A DNA stretch of 64,000 nt from Pedobacter sp. MR2016-24 (GTDB lineage: Bacteria; Bacteroidota; Bacteroidia; Sphingobacteriales; Sphingobacteriaceae). The translations under genes and the position numbers were made by a program. Positions 41,742 through 49,716 of this stretch are shown in pieces (position 1 is the stretch's first letter; each line of letters begins with the position of its first letter). The notes below the pieces were generated by a model. That model did not search any database. It had not been told where the DNA came from and saw only the letters and a program-made list of their open reading frames with translations. Location: assembly GCF_026239655.1 (NCBI RefSeq), contig NZ_JAPIVO010000001.1, positions 310,001 to 374,000 on the forward strand, given 5' to 3'.

Positions 41742-41775
41742 AAAAGGGAGAAACTCACAAGTTTCTCCCTTTTGC
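41742..41775 (+). terminator. Terminator/attenuator between peptide genes and exporter genes
   Basis: 14-bp perfect stem (41742-41755 with 41760-41773) with a CACA loop and Ts forming the outer right arm. Partial read-through would give much more precursor mRNA than exporter mRNA. Confidence 0.85.
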
Positions 41776-41852
41776 TTTACAACTGGTACTAATTAAAATG
41801 CATCAGACTATTATAATCTCTAAACTTCTGTATCAGCATATAAAAACACATT

Positions 41853-43052
41853 ATGGGTCCGCATAAATATATTTTTCCTCAGGAGATTATTGAAAATACG
41901 GCAGAATTTCATTTTCACAGCCACAATTCAACCACCAAAATAGTGTACCAGGCATTGCTGATTATACTTGCGGTCGCATTTGCAGGTCTTTTTTTTATAA
42001 AAGTGGATGTCAACGTAAAGAGCACCGGACTTTTCCGTCCACTGGAAGAGCGTAATGATATCAAACCATTAGTTTCAGGAAGGATAGATTCTGTATTTAT
42101 CAGGGAAAATGCCCATGTGAAAGCCGGGCAGGTGCTGCTCACCATCAAAAGAGAATCGCTGGAAGGAAAAAACGACGTTTTACATCTGCAGCAAGCCGAT
42201 GCAGATGCACAGCTTGACGATTTGGGAAAGCTGATTACTGCTTACAAAAAGAATGACTGGTCTAAAAGGCTAAAGCTGGAATCAGGTATTTACAGTCAGC
42301 AATATAGTCTGTTTATGCAAAGAATTGCAGAAGCGAGGTCACGTTATGCAGTGGCCAGAAGGAATCATGAGCGTTTTCTTTACTTGTACAGGCGACAAGC
42401 TGTGTCTGCGGTAGAATATGATGATGTAAAGCTTAAACTAGATAACATCAGTAATGAACTTTCACTGATAGGTGAAGATCAGGGGAGTAAATGGCAGACG
42501 GAACTGAATGCACTGAAGACGCAGACACGTGAGATGAGTTCTCAGGATGAGCAATATGCGGAAGAAAAGGAGTTTTACACCTTACGTGCAACGGTAACCG
42601 GCTCGATACAACAGCTAAAAGGTATCCAGCCGGGGAGTCTCATTAGTGCCAATGAATTGCTCGGGGAAATTTCCCCGGATTCGGGCATGATAGCCGAAAC
42701 CTATGTATTGCCTAAAGACATTGGCCTACTAAAAATCGGAACAAGGGCAAGATTCCAGATCGATGCGTATAATTATAATCAATGGGGCATGGTAAGTGGC
42801 AAAGTGATGTCTATTTCAAATGACATTTTTATGGATGGCGGTAAACAACCCTATTTTAAAGTCAGGTGTTTACTGGACAATCATCAGCTCCAGCTAAAAA
42901 ACGGTTATGTTGGAAAGATAAAAAAGGGGATGACTTTACAGGCAAGGTTTTATGTAACCCGCCGTACTTTATTCCAGTTATTGTATGATAAGGCCGATGA
43001 TTGGCTAAATCCGAACGTATCTGTATCACCTGAAAAAGGAGGCGAAGCATGA
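41853..43052 (+). CDS. HlyD-family membrane fusion protein for peptide export
   Basis: 399-residue periplasmic adaptor. One transmembrane helix near 29-50 (VYQALLIILAVAFAGLFFI) is followed by a barrel-sandwich half (VSGRIDSVFIRENAHVKAGQVLLTI), a long coiled-coil hairpin at about 105-230, then the second half (LRATVTGSIQQLKGIQPGSLI). It links the inner-membrane ABC exporter to an outer-membrane channel, which is not encoded here. The stop overlaps the start of the exporter gene (ATGA). Confidence 0.93.
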   Translation: MGPHKYIFPQEIIENTAEFHFHSHNSTTKIVYQALLIILAVAFAGLFFIKVDVNVKSTGLFRPLEERNDIKPLVSGRIDSVFIRENAHVKAGQVLLTIKRESLEGKNDVLHLQQADADAQLDDLGKLITAYKKNDWSKRLKLESGIYSQQYSLFMQRIAEARSRYAVARRNHERFLYLYRRQAVSAVEYDDVKLKLDNISNELSLIGEDQGSKWQTELNALKTQTREMSSQDEQYAEEKEFYTLRATVTGSIQQLKGIQPGSLISANELLGEISPDSGMIAETYVLPKDIGLLKIGTRARFQIDAYNYNQWGMVSGKVMSISNDIFMDGGKQPYFKVRCLLDNHQLQLKNGYVGKIKKGMTLQARFYVTRRTLFQLLYDKADDWLNPNVSVSPEKGGEA

Positions 43053-45274
43053 GTGTATTTAAAAAAATAGTAGGATCCTTTAAAAACTATTTATCTGAAC
43101 GGGATAAAAACAGGCGCATTATTGTGAAACAGCACGATGCGACTGATTGTGGTGCTGCTTGCCTGGCGTCTATCGCAGCACATTACGATCTTGATCTGCC
43201 TATCGCGCGCATCCGTCAGTTTGCTTCCACAGATACAAAAGGGACCAACGTACTGGGATTGATTGAAGCTTCCGGTAAAATCGGCTTCACGGCAAAAGGA
43301 GTTCGTGGTACTTACGAAAACCTGTTTAATATTCCATTACCGGTTATTGCACATGTTAACCAGCAAAACATGCCGCACTATGTGGTGATTTATAAAATGA
43401 CGCAGTCTCATCTGGAAATTATGGATCCAGCCTACGGTGAAATGCAGAAGATTACACATGATGAATTCCGGCAAAAGTGGACAGGTGTATTGATCTTATT
43501 ACTGCCTGGCGATGATTTCTCTGCCGGGAATGAGCGCATCAGTATTGAGCAAAGGTTTATTTATCTGCTTAAACCTCATCGTTCAGTTTTGCTCCAAGTG
43601 CTGGTCGGCTCTATTTTTTACACTATACTGGGTTTGTCCACTTCCATCTTTCTGCAAAAAATTGTAGATAATGTGCTGCCAGATGGCAATACAAATCTGC
43701 TGAACCTGATGGGAACGGTGATGATTGTAATTATTTTCCTGCAGATATTTATCAATCACGCAAAGGCATTGCTCACAATCAAGACCGGGCAGCAGATTGA
43801 TGCGCGACTAATCCTGGGATACTACAAACATCTGCTGAAGTTGCCACAGCAGTTTTTTGATACAATGCGTGTTGGCGAGATTATATCCAGGATGAATGAT
43901 GCAGTAAAAATACGTGCATTTATCAATGATGTCCTGATCGGATTTCTGGTAAACATATTCATCTTATTTTTCTCTTTCGCCCTGATGTTTACCTACTACT
44001 GGAAGCTTGCCCTGATCATACTCACTGTTGTGCCTTTATATGCTGTGATCTATTATTTTTCTAATAAGGTCAATAAAAATACCCAGCGCAAAATGATGGA
44101 GAAAACAGCTGAACTGGAAAATCAGCTCGTAGAATCAGTTACCGCAGTCAGTACTATTAAAAGGTTCGGCCTGGAAAATTTTACCAATCTTAAAACAGAA
44201 ATCAGGTTTGTTAACTTGCTGAGGACGATCTACACTTCCGGGATCAACTCTTTATGGATCGGGAATGCAAGTGGATTTATCGGCAGTCTTTTCTCTGTTA
44301 TATTACTGTGGACAGGTGCTACCTTTGTGATCAATAACCTGATTACTGCGGGCGAGCTTTTATCTTTTTACGCGATTATAGGTTATTTTACTGGTCCGGT
44401 AGTCAGCTTAATAGGGATGAACAAGGTTTTACAGGATGCCAGGATTGCGGCGGACAGGCTTTTTGAAATTATGGACCTTGAGCGGGAAACTACGGAAAAT
44501 AAGGCGGAGCTGACAGTAGATATGCTGGGAGACGTACTGTTTAAAAATGTCAATTTCCGTTATGGAACCAGGGTTACCGTTTTTGATGATTTTAATCTGA
44601 ACATCCCTCAGGGTAAAATCACTGCGATAGTCGGTGAAAGTGGCTCCGGTAAAACAACCTTACTGTCTTTATTACAAAATATTTATCCCTTGCATTCCGG
44701 CAGCATCCAGATTGGCGATTTCGATATCAAGTATATTACCAACGAAAGTTTAAGGAGGATAGTGGGGGTAGTACCGCAGGATGTTCATCTTTTTGCGGGG
44801 AATGTGATTGAAAATATAGCAGTGGGCGATATGGAGCCGGATATCAAAAAGATTATCCGGATTTGCGGAGAGATTAATATCCTCGAATTTATTGAAAAAC
44901 TCCCAAATGGCTTTGATACCTATCTGGGGGAAAATGCCGGGAACTTGTCCGGGGGACAAAGACAGCGTCTTGCTATTGCCCGTGCATTATATAGGGAACC
45001 TGAAATTTTGATTCTTGATGAGGCGACTTCCTCACTGGACAGTACCGCAGAAGAGTATATCTACAAAACTATCGCCTACCTGCGTGAGCAGGGAAAAACC
45101 ATTATACTAATTGCACACCGGCTCAGTACTGTTGTCAATGCCGATAAGATTGCGGTGCTGAATAATGGCTTATTGATCGAAGAGGGTACACATGTGGAAT
45201 TGCTTCAGCGAAAAGCGGCTTATGCGGCGATGTGGCAAAAGCAATTCCCTATGTTTGAACAATCCGGAACTTAA
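43049..45274 (+). CDS. Peptidase-containing ABC transporter (C39 leader peptidase)
   Basis: 741-residue bacteriocin-type exporter that cleaves double-glycine leaders and exports the core. The N-terminal C39 domain is intact: oxyanion Gln28 and nucleophile Cys34 (KQHDATDCGAAC), His110 (MPHYVVIY) and Asp126 (IMDPAYG). Six transmembrane helices span about 160-470. The ATPase has Walker A GESGSGKTTLL (near 529), signature LSGGQRQRL (near 632), Walker B LILDEATSSLD and H-loop IAHRLST. It is coupled to the HlyD gene by a 4-bp overlap. The two upstream peptides are the evident substrates. Confidence 0.95.
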   Translation: MSVFKKIVGSFKNYLSERDKNRRIIVKQHDATDCGAACLASIAAHYDLDLPIARIRQFASTDTKGTNVLGLIEASGKIGFTAKGVRGTYENLFNIPLPVIAHVNQQNMPHYVVIYKMTQSHLEIMDPAYGEMQKITHDEFRQKWTGVLILLLPGDDFSAGNERISIEQRFIYLLKPHRSVLLQVLVGSIFYTILGLSTSIFLQKIVDNVLPDGNTNLLNLMGTVMIVIIFLQIFINHAKALLTIKTGQQIDARLILGYYKHLLKLPQQFFDTMRVGEIISRMNDAVKIRAFINDVLIGFLVNIFILFFSFALMFTYYWKLALIILTVVPLYAVIYYFSNKVNKNTQRKMMEKTAELENQLVESVTAVSTIKRFGLENFTNLKTEIRFVNLLRTIYTSGINSLWIGNASGFIGSLFSVILLWTGATFVINNLITAGELLSFYAIIGYFTGPVVSLIGMNKVLQDARIAADRLFEIMDLERETTENKAELTVDMLGDVLFKNVNFRYGTRVTVFDDFNLNIPQGKITAIVGESGSGKTTLLSLLQNIYPLHSGSIQIGDFDIKYITNESLRRIVGVVPQDVHLFAGNVIENIAVGDMEPDIKKIIRICGEINILEFIEKLPNGFDTYLGENAGNLSGGQRQRLAIARALYREPEILILDEATSSLDSTAEEYIYKTIAYLREQGKTIILIAHRLSTVVNADKIAVLNNGLLIEEGTHVELLQRKAAYAAMWQKQFPMFEQSGT

Positions 45275-46485
45275 TCTTCCGGTTGTTCCCTGGGTGGTGT
45301 TTTAGGCTGTGGTCTTTCATCGTCAGCTCTTTTTGAACCATCATACAGTTCATATTCCAGCATACGGCAGTCCAGCTTGCCGTTATAAAATTCAAGTTTG
45401 CGCGAAGCTTTCAGTCCGATTTTTTTAGCAAGATCAGGATTTCCCGTGAAGATGTAACCGCTGTAGCCTTTACATTCTTTTTTCATAAAATCGCCAATGC
45501 GCTTATAGGTCAGCTCCAGTTGTGAGTGTACACCTAAACGTTCTCCATATTCCGGATTAAATACTACCACACCTTTTCCGCCTTCAGGAACCTGCGTATC
45601 TGCAAAATCACATACTTCAAAAGTAATCAGCGTATCTACACCAGCAGTCTGCGCATTTTTACGACTGATATCTACTGCATCTTCGGAGATGTCAGTTGCA
45701 ACAATCTGCAGGTCTGCATTTTTAATTACCTGATCCTTAAGGACCCTGCGTTCTGTGAAAAATACCTGTTCGTCATATCCCAGGATATGCATAAAGCCAT
45801 AATTCATGCGGAACAACCCCGGTCTGCGGTTGGTTGCCATCAATGCGGCTTCAATAGCCAGGGTTCCCGAACCACACATCGGATTAATGAAAGGAGATTT
45901 CATATCCCATTTGGTACTCATCACTACGCCTGCAGCAAGTGCTTCCAGCATAGGTGCTTTTCCGGGAATTTTACGGTAACCATGTTTTGCCAGTGTTTCT
46001 CCGGAAGTATCCAGGAAAATATCTGCTTCATCGTCTTTCCAGTAAAGGTGAACTACGGTTTTATTAGCATCCGATCCTGAATTGGGACGAATACCTTTTT
46101 TGTCTTTTATTCTGTCAACAATAGCATCCTTAACTTTCAGGTTAGTGAAAAGCGGGGTTGTAATTGTTGGGTTGTCAACGTTGGATGTAACTGAAAAATA
46201 ACCTGAAAAATCGATCAGATCTTCCCATGGCATGTCGACCAGCTCACGGTATAATTCCTCAGGATTATTAGCTTTAAAGCTATTTAAACAGTATAAAATC
46301 TGACTTGCACATCTTAAGTTTAAGTTCAGTTTGATACACTCTGTTAAAGTAATATTCAGCTCTACCCCGGTAGGGAAATCTCTTACGATTTCGTAGCCCA
46401 ATGCTTCAACTTCTGCCACCAGATATGGTGAAAGTCTTTTGTTACAGGTTAAGATAACCTTACTTTTGTTGTGGAAAACTTGCAT
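45271..46485 (-). CDS. THUMP-domain class I SAM RNA methyltransferase (RlmL-like)
   Basis: 404-residue methyltransferase. An N-terminal THUMP RNA-binding region (about 60-160) precedes a UPF0020 Rossmann catalytic domain with FINPMCGSGTLAIEAALMA (SAM site). The amino-methylation motif reads NPEYGERLG where NPPY is usual. This matches the N-terminal half of RlmKL, which makes m2G in 23S rRNA; the target here is not proven. The C-terminus ends in a charged tail (KRADDERPQPKTPPREQPED). Its stop overlaps that of the C39 exporter by 4 bp. Confidence 0.9.
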   Translation of the reverse strand: MQVFHNKSKVILTCNKRLSPYLVAEVEALGYEIVRDFPTGVELNITLTECIKLNLNLRCASQILYCLNSFKANNPEELYRELVDMPWEDLIDFSGYFSVTSNVDNPTITTPLFTNLKVKDAIVDRIKDKKGIRPNSGSDANKTVVHLYWKDDEADIFLDTSGETLAKHGYRKIPGKAPMLEALAAGVVMSTKWDMKSPFINPMCGSGTLAIEAALMATNRRPGLFRMNYGFMHILGYDEQVFFTERRVLKDQVIKNADLQIVATDISEDAVDISRKNAQTAGVDTLITFEVCDFADTQVPEGGKGVVVFNPEYGERLGVHSQLELTYKRIGDFMKKECKGYSGYIFTGNPDLAKKIGLKASRKLEFYNGKLDCRMLEYELYDGSKRADDERPQPKTPPREQPED

Positions 46486-46556
46486 AATTATTGTGCTAAG
46501 TTATCAATAAAAATATAGAGATTTGAAGTTGATAGTAGAATAAAAGAGTATTTGTT

Positions 46557-46925
46557 ATGGAATTAAAAGGAAAAGTGCATGAAATCGGTGCATTACAGCA
46601 GGTGAGTGAGACTTTTAAAAAACGCGACCTGATCATAGAATATGCAGAAAACCCTACTTATCCTGAGTATATCAGGTTTGAGGCTTTACAGGATAAAACC
46701 GCTTTATTTGACAGTCTGAAAACTGGCGATGATGTTGAAGTTTCTTTCAATCTTCGTGGTCGTCCATGGACAGATAAAGCAGGAAAAGTGTCCTATTTCA
46801 ATAGTTTGGTAGTTTGGCGTATCAATGCACTTACTAATAGTGCTGGTGCTGCTGCAACGCCACAATATGCACCTCCGGCAGATTTAAACAATGCGCCAGG
46901 TGAAGAGGATGATCTTCCATTCTAA
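46557..46925 (+). CDS. DUF3127 domain protein
   Basis: 122-residue protein matching DUF3127, a Bacteroidota family with an OB-fold-like pattern reminiscent of single-stranded-DNA-binding proteins: LKGKVHEIGALQQVSETFKKRDLIIE, RFEALQDKTALFDSL and VEVSFNLRGRPW. The tail is acidic and disordered, ending EEDDLPF, very like the protein-interaction tip of SSB proteins. Direct DNA binding is inference. It is divergent from the RNA methyltransferase gene. Confidence 0.88.
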   Translation: MELKGKVHEIGALQQVSETFKKRDLIIEYAENPTYPEYIRFEALQDKTALFDSLKTGDDVEVSFNLRGRPWTDKAGKVSYFNSLVVWRINALTNSAGAAATPQYAPPADLNNAPGEEDDLPF

Positions 46926-46956
46926 GATTTTTTAAGAAAACAAATTTTACGTTGGG

Positions 46957-46985
46957 TGCCGGAATTTATTCCGGCATTTTTTTTT
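46957..46985 (+). terminator. Terminator after the DUF3127 gene
   Basis: TGCCGGAA and TTCCGGCA pair around a TTTA loop, followed by nine T residues. Confidence 0.93.
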
Positions 46986-47051
46986 GCTCAAGTGTTTGAC
47001 ATTTACTGTGTTAAAAATTGTTAAAATCACTCTTTATTCTATACTCTTGCT

Positions 47052-47059
47052 TATTTTTG
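47052..47059 (+). promoter_or_regulatory. Predicted -7 element of the RprX/RprY-like operon
   Basis: TATTTTTG matches TAnnTTTG, 10 nt upstream of the kinase ATG, so the leader is very short. Confidence 0.55.
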
Positions 47060-47069
47060 ACAATCATTT

Positions 47070-48896
47070 ATGAAGAAAAAAAGCCTTTGGTTGATTACCG
47101 GTTTGATGACCATAGCCTTGCTTGGCGTTTTCGTCATGCAGTTGTATTATATCAGGGAGGCATACCGGCTCAAATCACAGCTTTTCGAGCAGGAAGTCAA
47201 TCAGGCGCTGAGCGGCGTTGCCAATAAAGTGCAGCGTTTAAACGCGGTAGACCAGATCAATAAAAAGGATTTGGAATGGCGGATTAAAATGGAGAATCAG
47301 CACAGAGATAAAACGCTGAAACTGATTGAGCTTGACCAGAAATTTAAGGAAGAAGAGCGTAAAAGGAAATTTGCACAACAGAAGCAGGTGATTGACGAGC
47401 TTAATTACCAGGACGGAATGATCAGAAAGTTCTATCTTAATCCTACCATCATCTCTGAAGCTGAATATTTTGCTCTTGCTAACCAGTCCACTACCCCTTT
47501 AGATGTGGATGTAAATGTAGGCTTTGATGCAGATCTTAAAATTATTGGTGGTGATGTGCGAAAAACCTTTCGTATGGGTTCTGCCAAGACATTTGATCTC
47601 GAGCCTCAGAAGCTGCCTGACAGTATCCGTTATTTGGTTTACAGTAAATATGATATGCAGCCTTTCAGAGTGTCCCTGCCAAGCCTGAATGGAGATATGC
47701 GTGTGAAATTCAGAATTGAGGATGAAACAGCAAAAAGAAGACATGAAAATGAACTGAAAGCATTGCAGGATGACACTGTACAACAGATCAGTCAGAATGA
47801 TTTCAACGTGCTTGAAGCTGCAGCGAAAGAGATGAGTCAGGTTGCTGTGCCATTAAATCAACGGATCTCCCCTGCTGTACTGGATGCTATTTTACGGGCA
47901 GAGCTGCTCAATAAAAATATTAACCTGAAATATGGCTTCTGGTTGAAAAGTGTAACGGGCGATTCTGTCCTTTTCCGAAAAGTTGCAGCAATGGAGGGAG
48001 AACCTTTGCAGGCGAATACTTTTAAAACTACCCTCTTTAGTAATGATGTAATCAGAGATCCGGGGATGCTTTATGTAAATTTTCCGGAAAGAAATTCATT
48101 GATATTCAGTAATCTGAGCGTTACCATGGCTTCTTCAGCCGGTTTGCTGCTGGTATTGATCTCTATTTTCTCTTATACGCTTTATGCGATTCTGAGACAG
48201 AAAAAGATATCAGAGATGAAGACGGATTTTATCAATAATATGACCCACGAGTTTAAAACACCGGTCTCCACAATTATGATTGCCAGTGAAGCGCTCAGAG
48301 ATCCGGAAATTCTCGAAGATAAAAAAAGGATCAGCAGGCTGGCAGGAATTATTTATGATGAGAATGTAAGACTGGGCAATCATATTGAGCGTGTGCTGAG
48401 CATTGCACGTCTGGAGAACAAGGAGCTGGAGTTCCATGTTGAGCCGGTAGAGATGAATACCCTGATTGCTGCAGTGGCAGACAGTATGCATCTGCAACTG
48501 GATAAAAAAGGAGCAGAACTGATTTTAGAGCTGGATGCAGACCCTTCGGTTATTAATGGCGACGAACTGCATTTGTCCAATGTCATCTATAACCTGATCG
48601 ATAATGCCAATAAATACAGTGTTGATCCACCAATAATTACACTCCGGACAAGAAATGCCGGAAAAAACTTAATCATCGAAATTGAAGATGAAGGAATTGG
48701 AATGACTAAAGAGCAGAGCAAACGTATTTTTGATCAGTTTTACAGGGTTCCTACAGGTAACCTGCATGATGTGAAAGGATTCGGGCTTGGATTAAATTAT
48801 GTACAGGATATCATCGTGCAAATGAATGGCAGTATTAAAGTACGCAGTGAGAAGGACAAAGGAACAGTGTTTGAAATAATTATACCCCTTAATTGA
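47070..48896 (+). CDS. Sensor histidine kinase, RprX-like
   Basis: 608-residue inner-membrane kinase. One transmembrane helix at 5-27 and a second at about 347-372 enclose a large periplasmic sensor of some 320 residues with a Lys/Glu-rich coiled coil near 60-115. HisKA has the phospho-acceptor in DFINNMTHEFKTPVSTI; HATPase has NVIYNLIDNANKYS, EIEDEGIGM and GFGLGLNYV. The response regulator begins 1 bp after its stop. The pair resembles RprX-RprY of Bacteroides; the stimulus is unknown. Confidence 0.9.
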   Translation: MKKKSLWLITGLMTIALLGVFVMQLYYIREAYRLKSQLFEQEVNQALSGVANKVQRLNAVDQINKKDLEWRIKMENQHRDKTLKLIELDQKFKEEERKRKFAQQKQVIDELNYQDGMIRKFYLNPTIISEAEYFALANQSTTPLDVDVNVGFDADLKIIGGDVRKTFRMGSAKTFDLEPQKLPDSIRYLVYSKYDMQPFRVSLPSLNGDMRVKFRIEDETAKRRHENELKALQDDTVQQISQNDFNVLEAAAKEMSQVAVPLNQRISPAVLDAILRAELLNKNINLKYGFWLKSVTGDSVLFRKVAAMEGEPLQANTFKTTLFSNDVIRDPGMLYVNFPERNSLIFSNLSVTMASSAGLLLVLISIFSYTLYAILRQKKISEMKTDFINNMTHEFKTPVSTIMIASEALRDPEILEDKKRISRLAGIIYDENVRLGNHIERVLSIARLENKELEFHVEPVEMNTLIAAVADSMHLQLDKKGAELILELDADPSVINGDELHLSNVIYNLIDNANKYSVDPPIITLRTRNAGKNLIIEIEDEGIGMTKEQSKRIFDQFYRVPTGNLHDVKGFGLGLNYVQDIIVQMNGSIKVRSEKDKGTVFEIIIPLN

Positions 48897-48897
48897 C

Positions 48898-49593
48898 ATG
48901 AAGAAAATTTTATTAGTAGAAGACGATCCTAATCTTGGCATGTTATTGCAGGATTATTTACAACTGAAAGGTAAGTTTAATGTTGTGCTTTGTGTTGATG
49001 GGGAAGAGGGGCTGCGCACTTTCAATAAACAAAGTTTTGATTTATGTATCCTCGATGTGATGATGCCAAAAAAGGATGGATTTGCACTGGGTAAAGAAAT
49101 CAGAAAGACCAATGAAGATGTACCTATTATATTTGCCACAGCTAAGGCGATGATGGAGGATAAAGCTTCTGCTTATGATCTTGGCGGGGATGATTATATC
49201 ACAAAACCTTTTCGCATTGAAGAGTTACTGCTGCGGATTAATGCACTCCTGAAGCGCGTATCGGTGAAAGAAGTTAAACCTGCAGGGCCTTTACAATCAC
49301 AGTTCCAGATTGGGGAGTACAATTTTGATTTTACCACACAAATGATCCAGTTCAGAGGTCAGCAGCAAAAATTGTCAACCAAAGAAGCAGAACTGCTGCA
49401 ATTGCTTTGTTTAAAACAAAATGCTGTGCTTACCCGTGAAGAGGCTTTGTTGAGCATCTGGCATGACGACAACTATTTTAACGGGCGTAGTATGGACGTG
49501 TTTTTAAGCAAACTCCGTAAATATTTAAAAGAAGATCCAAAGGTAGAAATACTTAATGTCCATGGTAAGGGCTACAAACTGCTGGTAAACTAA
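48898..49593 (+). CDS. OmpR-family response regulator, RprY-like
   Basis: 231-residue DNA-binding regulator. The receiver domain (1-120) has KILLVEDDPNLG, phosphoacceptor Asp in LCILDVMMPKKDG and Lys in DDYITKPFRIEEL. The C-terminal winged helix (about 135-231) has LSTKEAELLQLLCL, ILNVHGKGYKLLV at its end. It is directly coupled to the kinase gene upstream. In Bacteroides relatives RprY influences central metabolism and redox genes; targets here are unknown. Confidence 0.93.
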   Translation: MKKILLVEDDPNLGMLLQDYLQLKGKFNVVLCVDGEEGLRTFNKQSFDLCILDVMMPKKDGFALGKEIRKTNEDVPIIFATAKAMMEDKASAYDLGGDDYITKPFRIEELLLRINALLKRVSVKEVKPAGPLQSQFQIGEYNFDFTTQMIQFRGQQQKLSTKEAELLQLLCLKQNAVLTREEALLSIWHDDNYFNGRSMDVFLSKLRKYLKEDPKVEILNVHGKGYKLLVN

Positions 49594-49671
49594 TTGGCGC
49601 GGGGTTGATTTAGCTTAAGGATCTTAATCTTTAATTAATTATATTGTTAATTAAATATCTTCTATTCTTAT

Positions 49672-49679
49672 TACCTTTG
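49672..49679 (+). promoter_or_regulatory. Predicted -7 element for the PIF1-type helicase gene
   Basis: TACCTTTG matches TAnnTTTG, 37 nt upstream of the ATG. Confidence 0.5.
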
Positions 49680-49716
49680 TCACCAATGATCGTATCGCTA
49701 AATTTGAGCTACCAAT

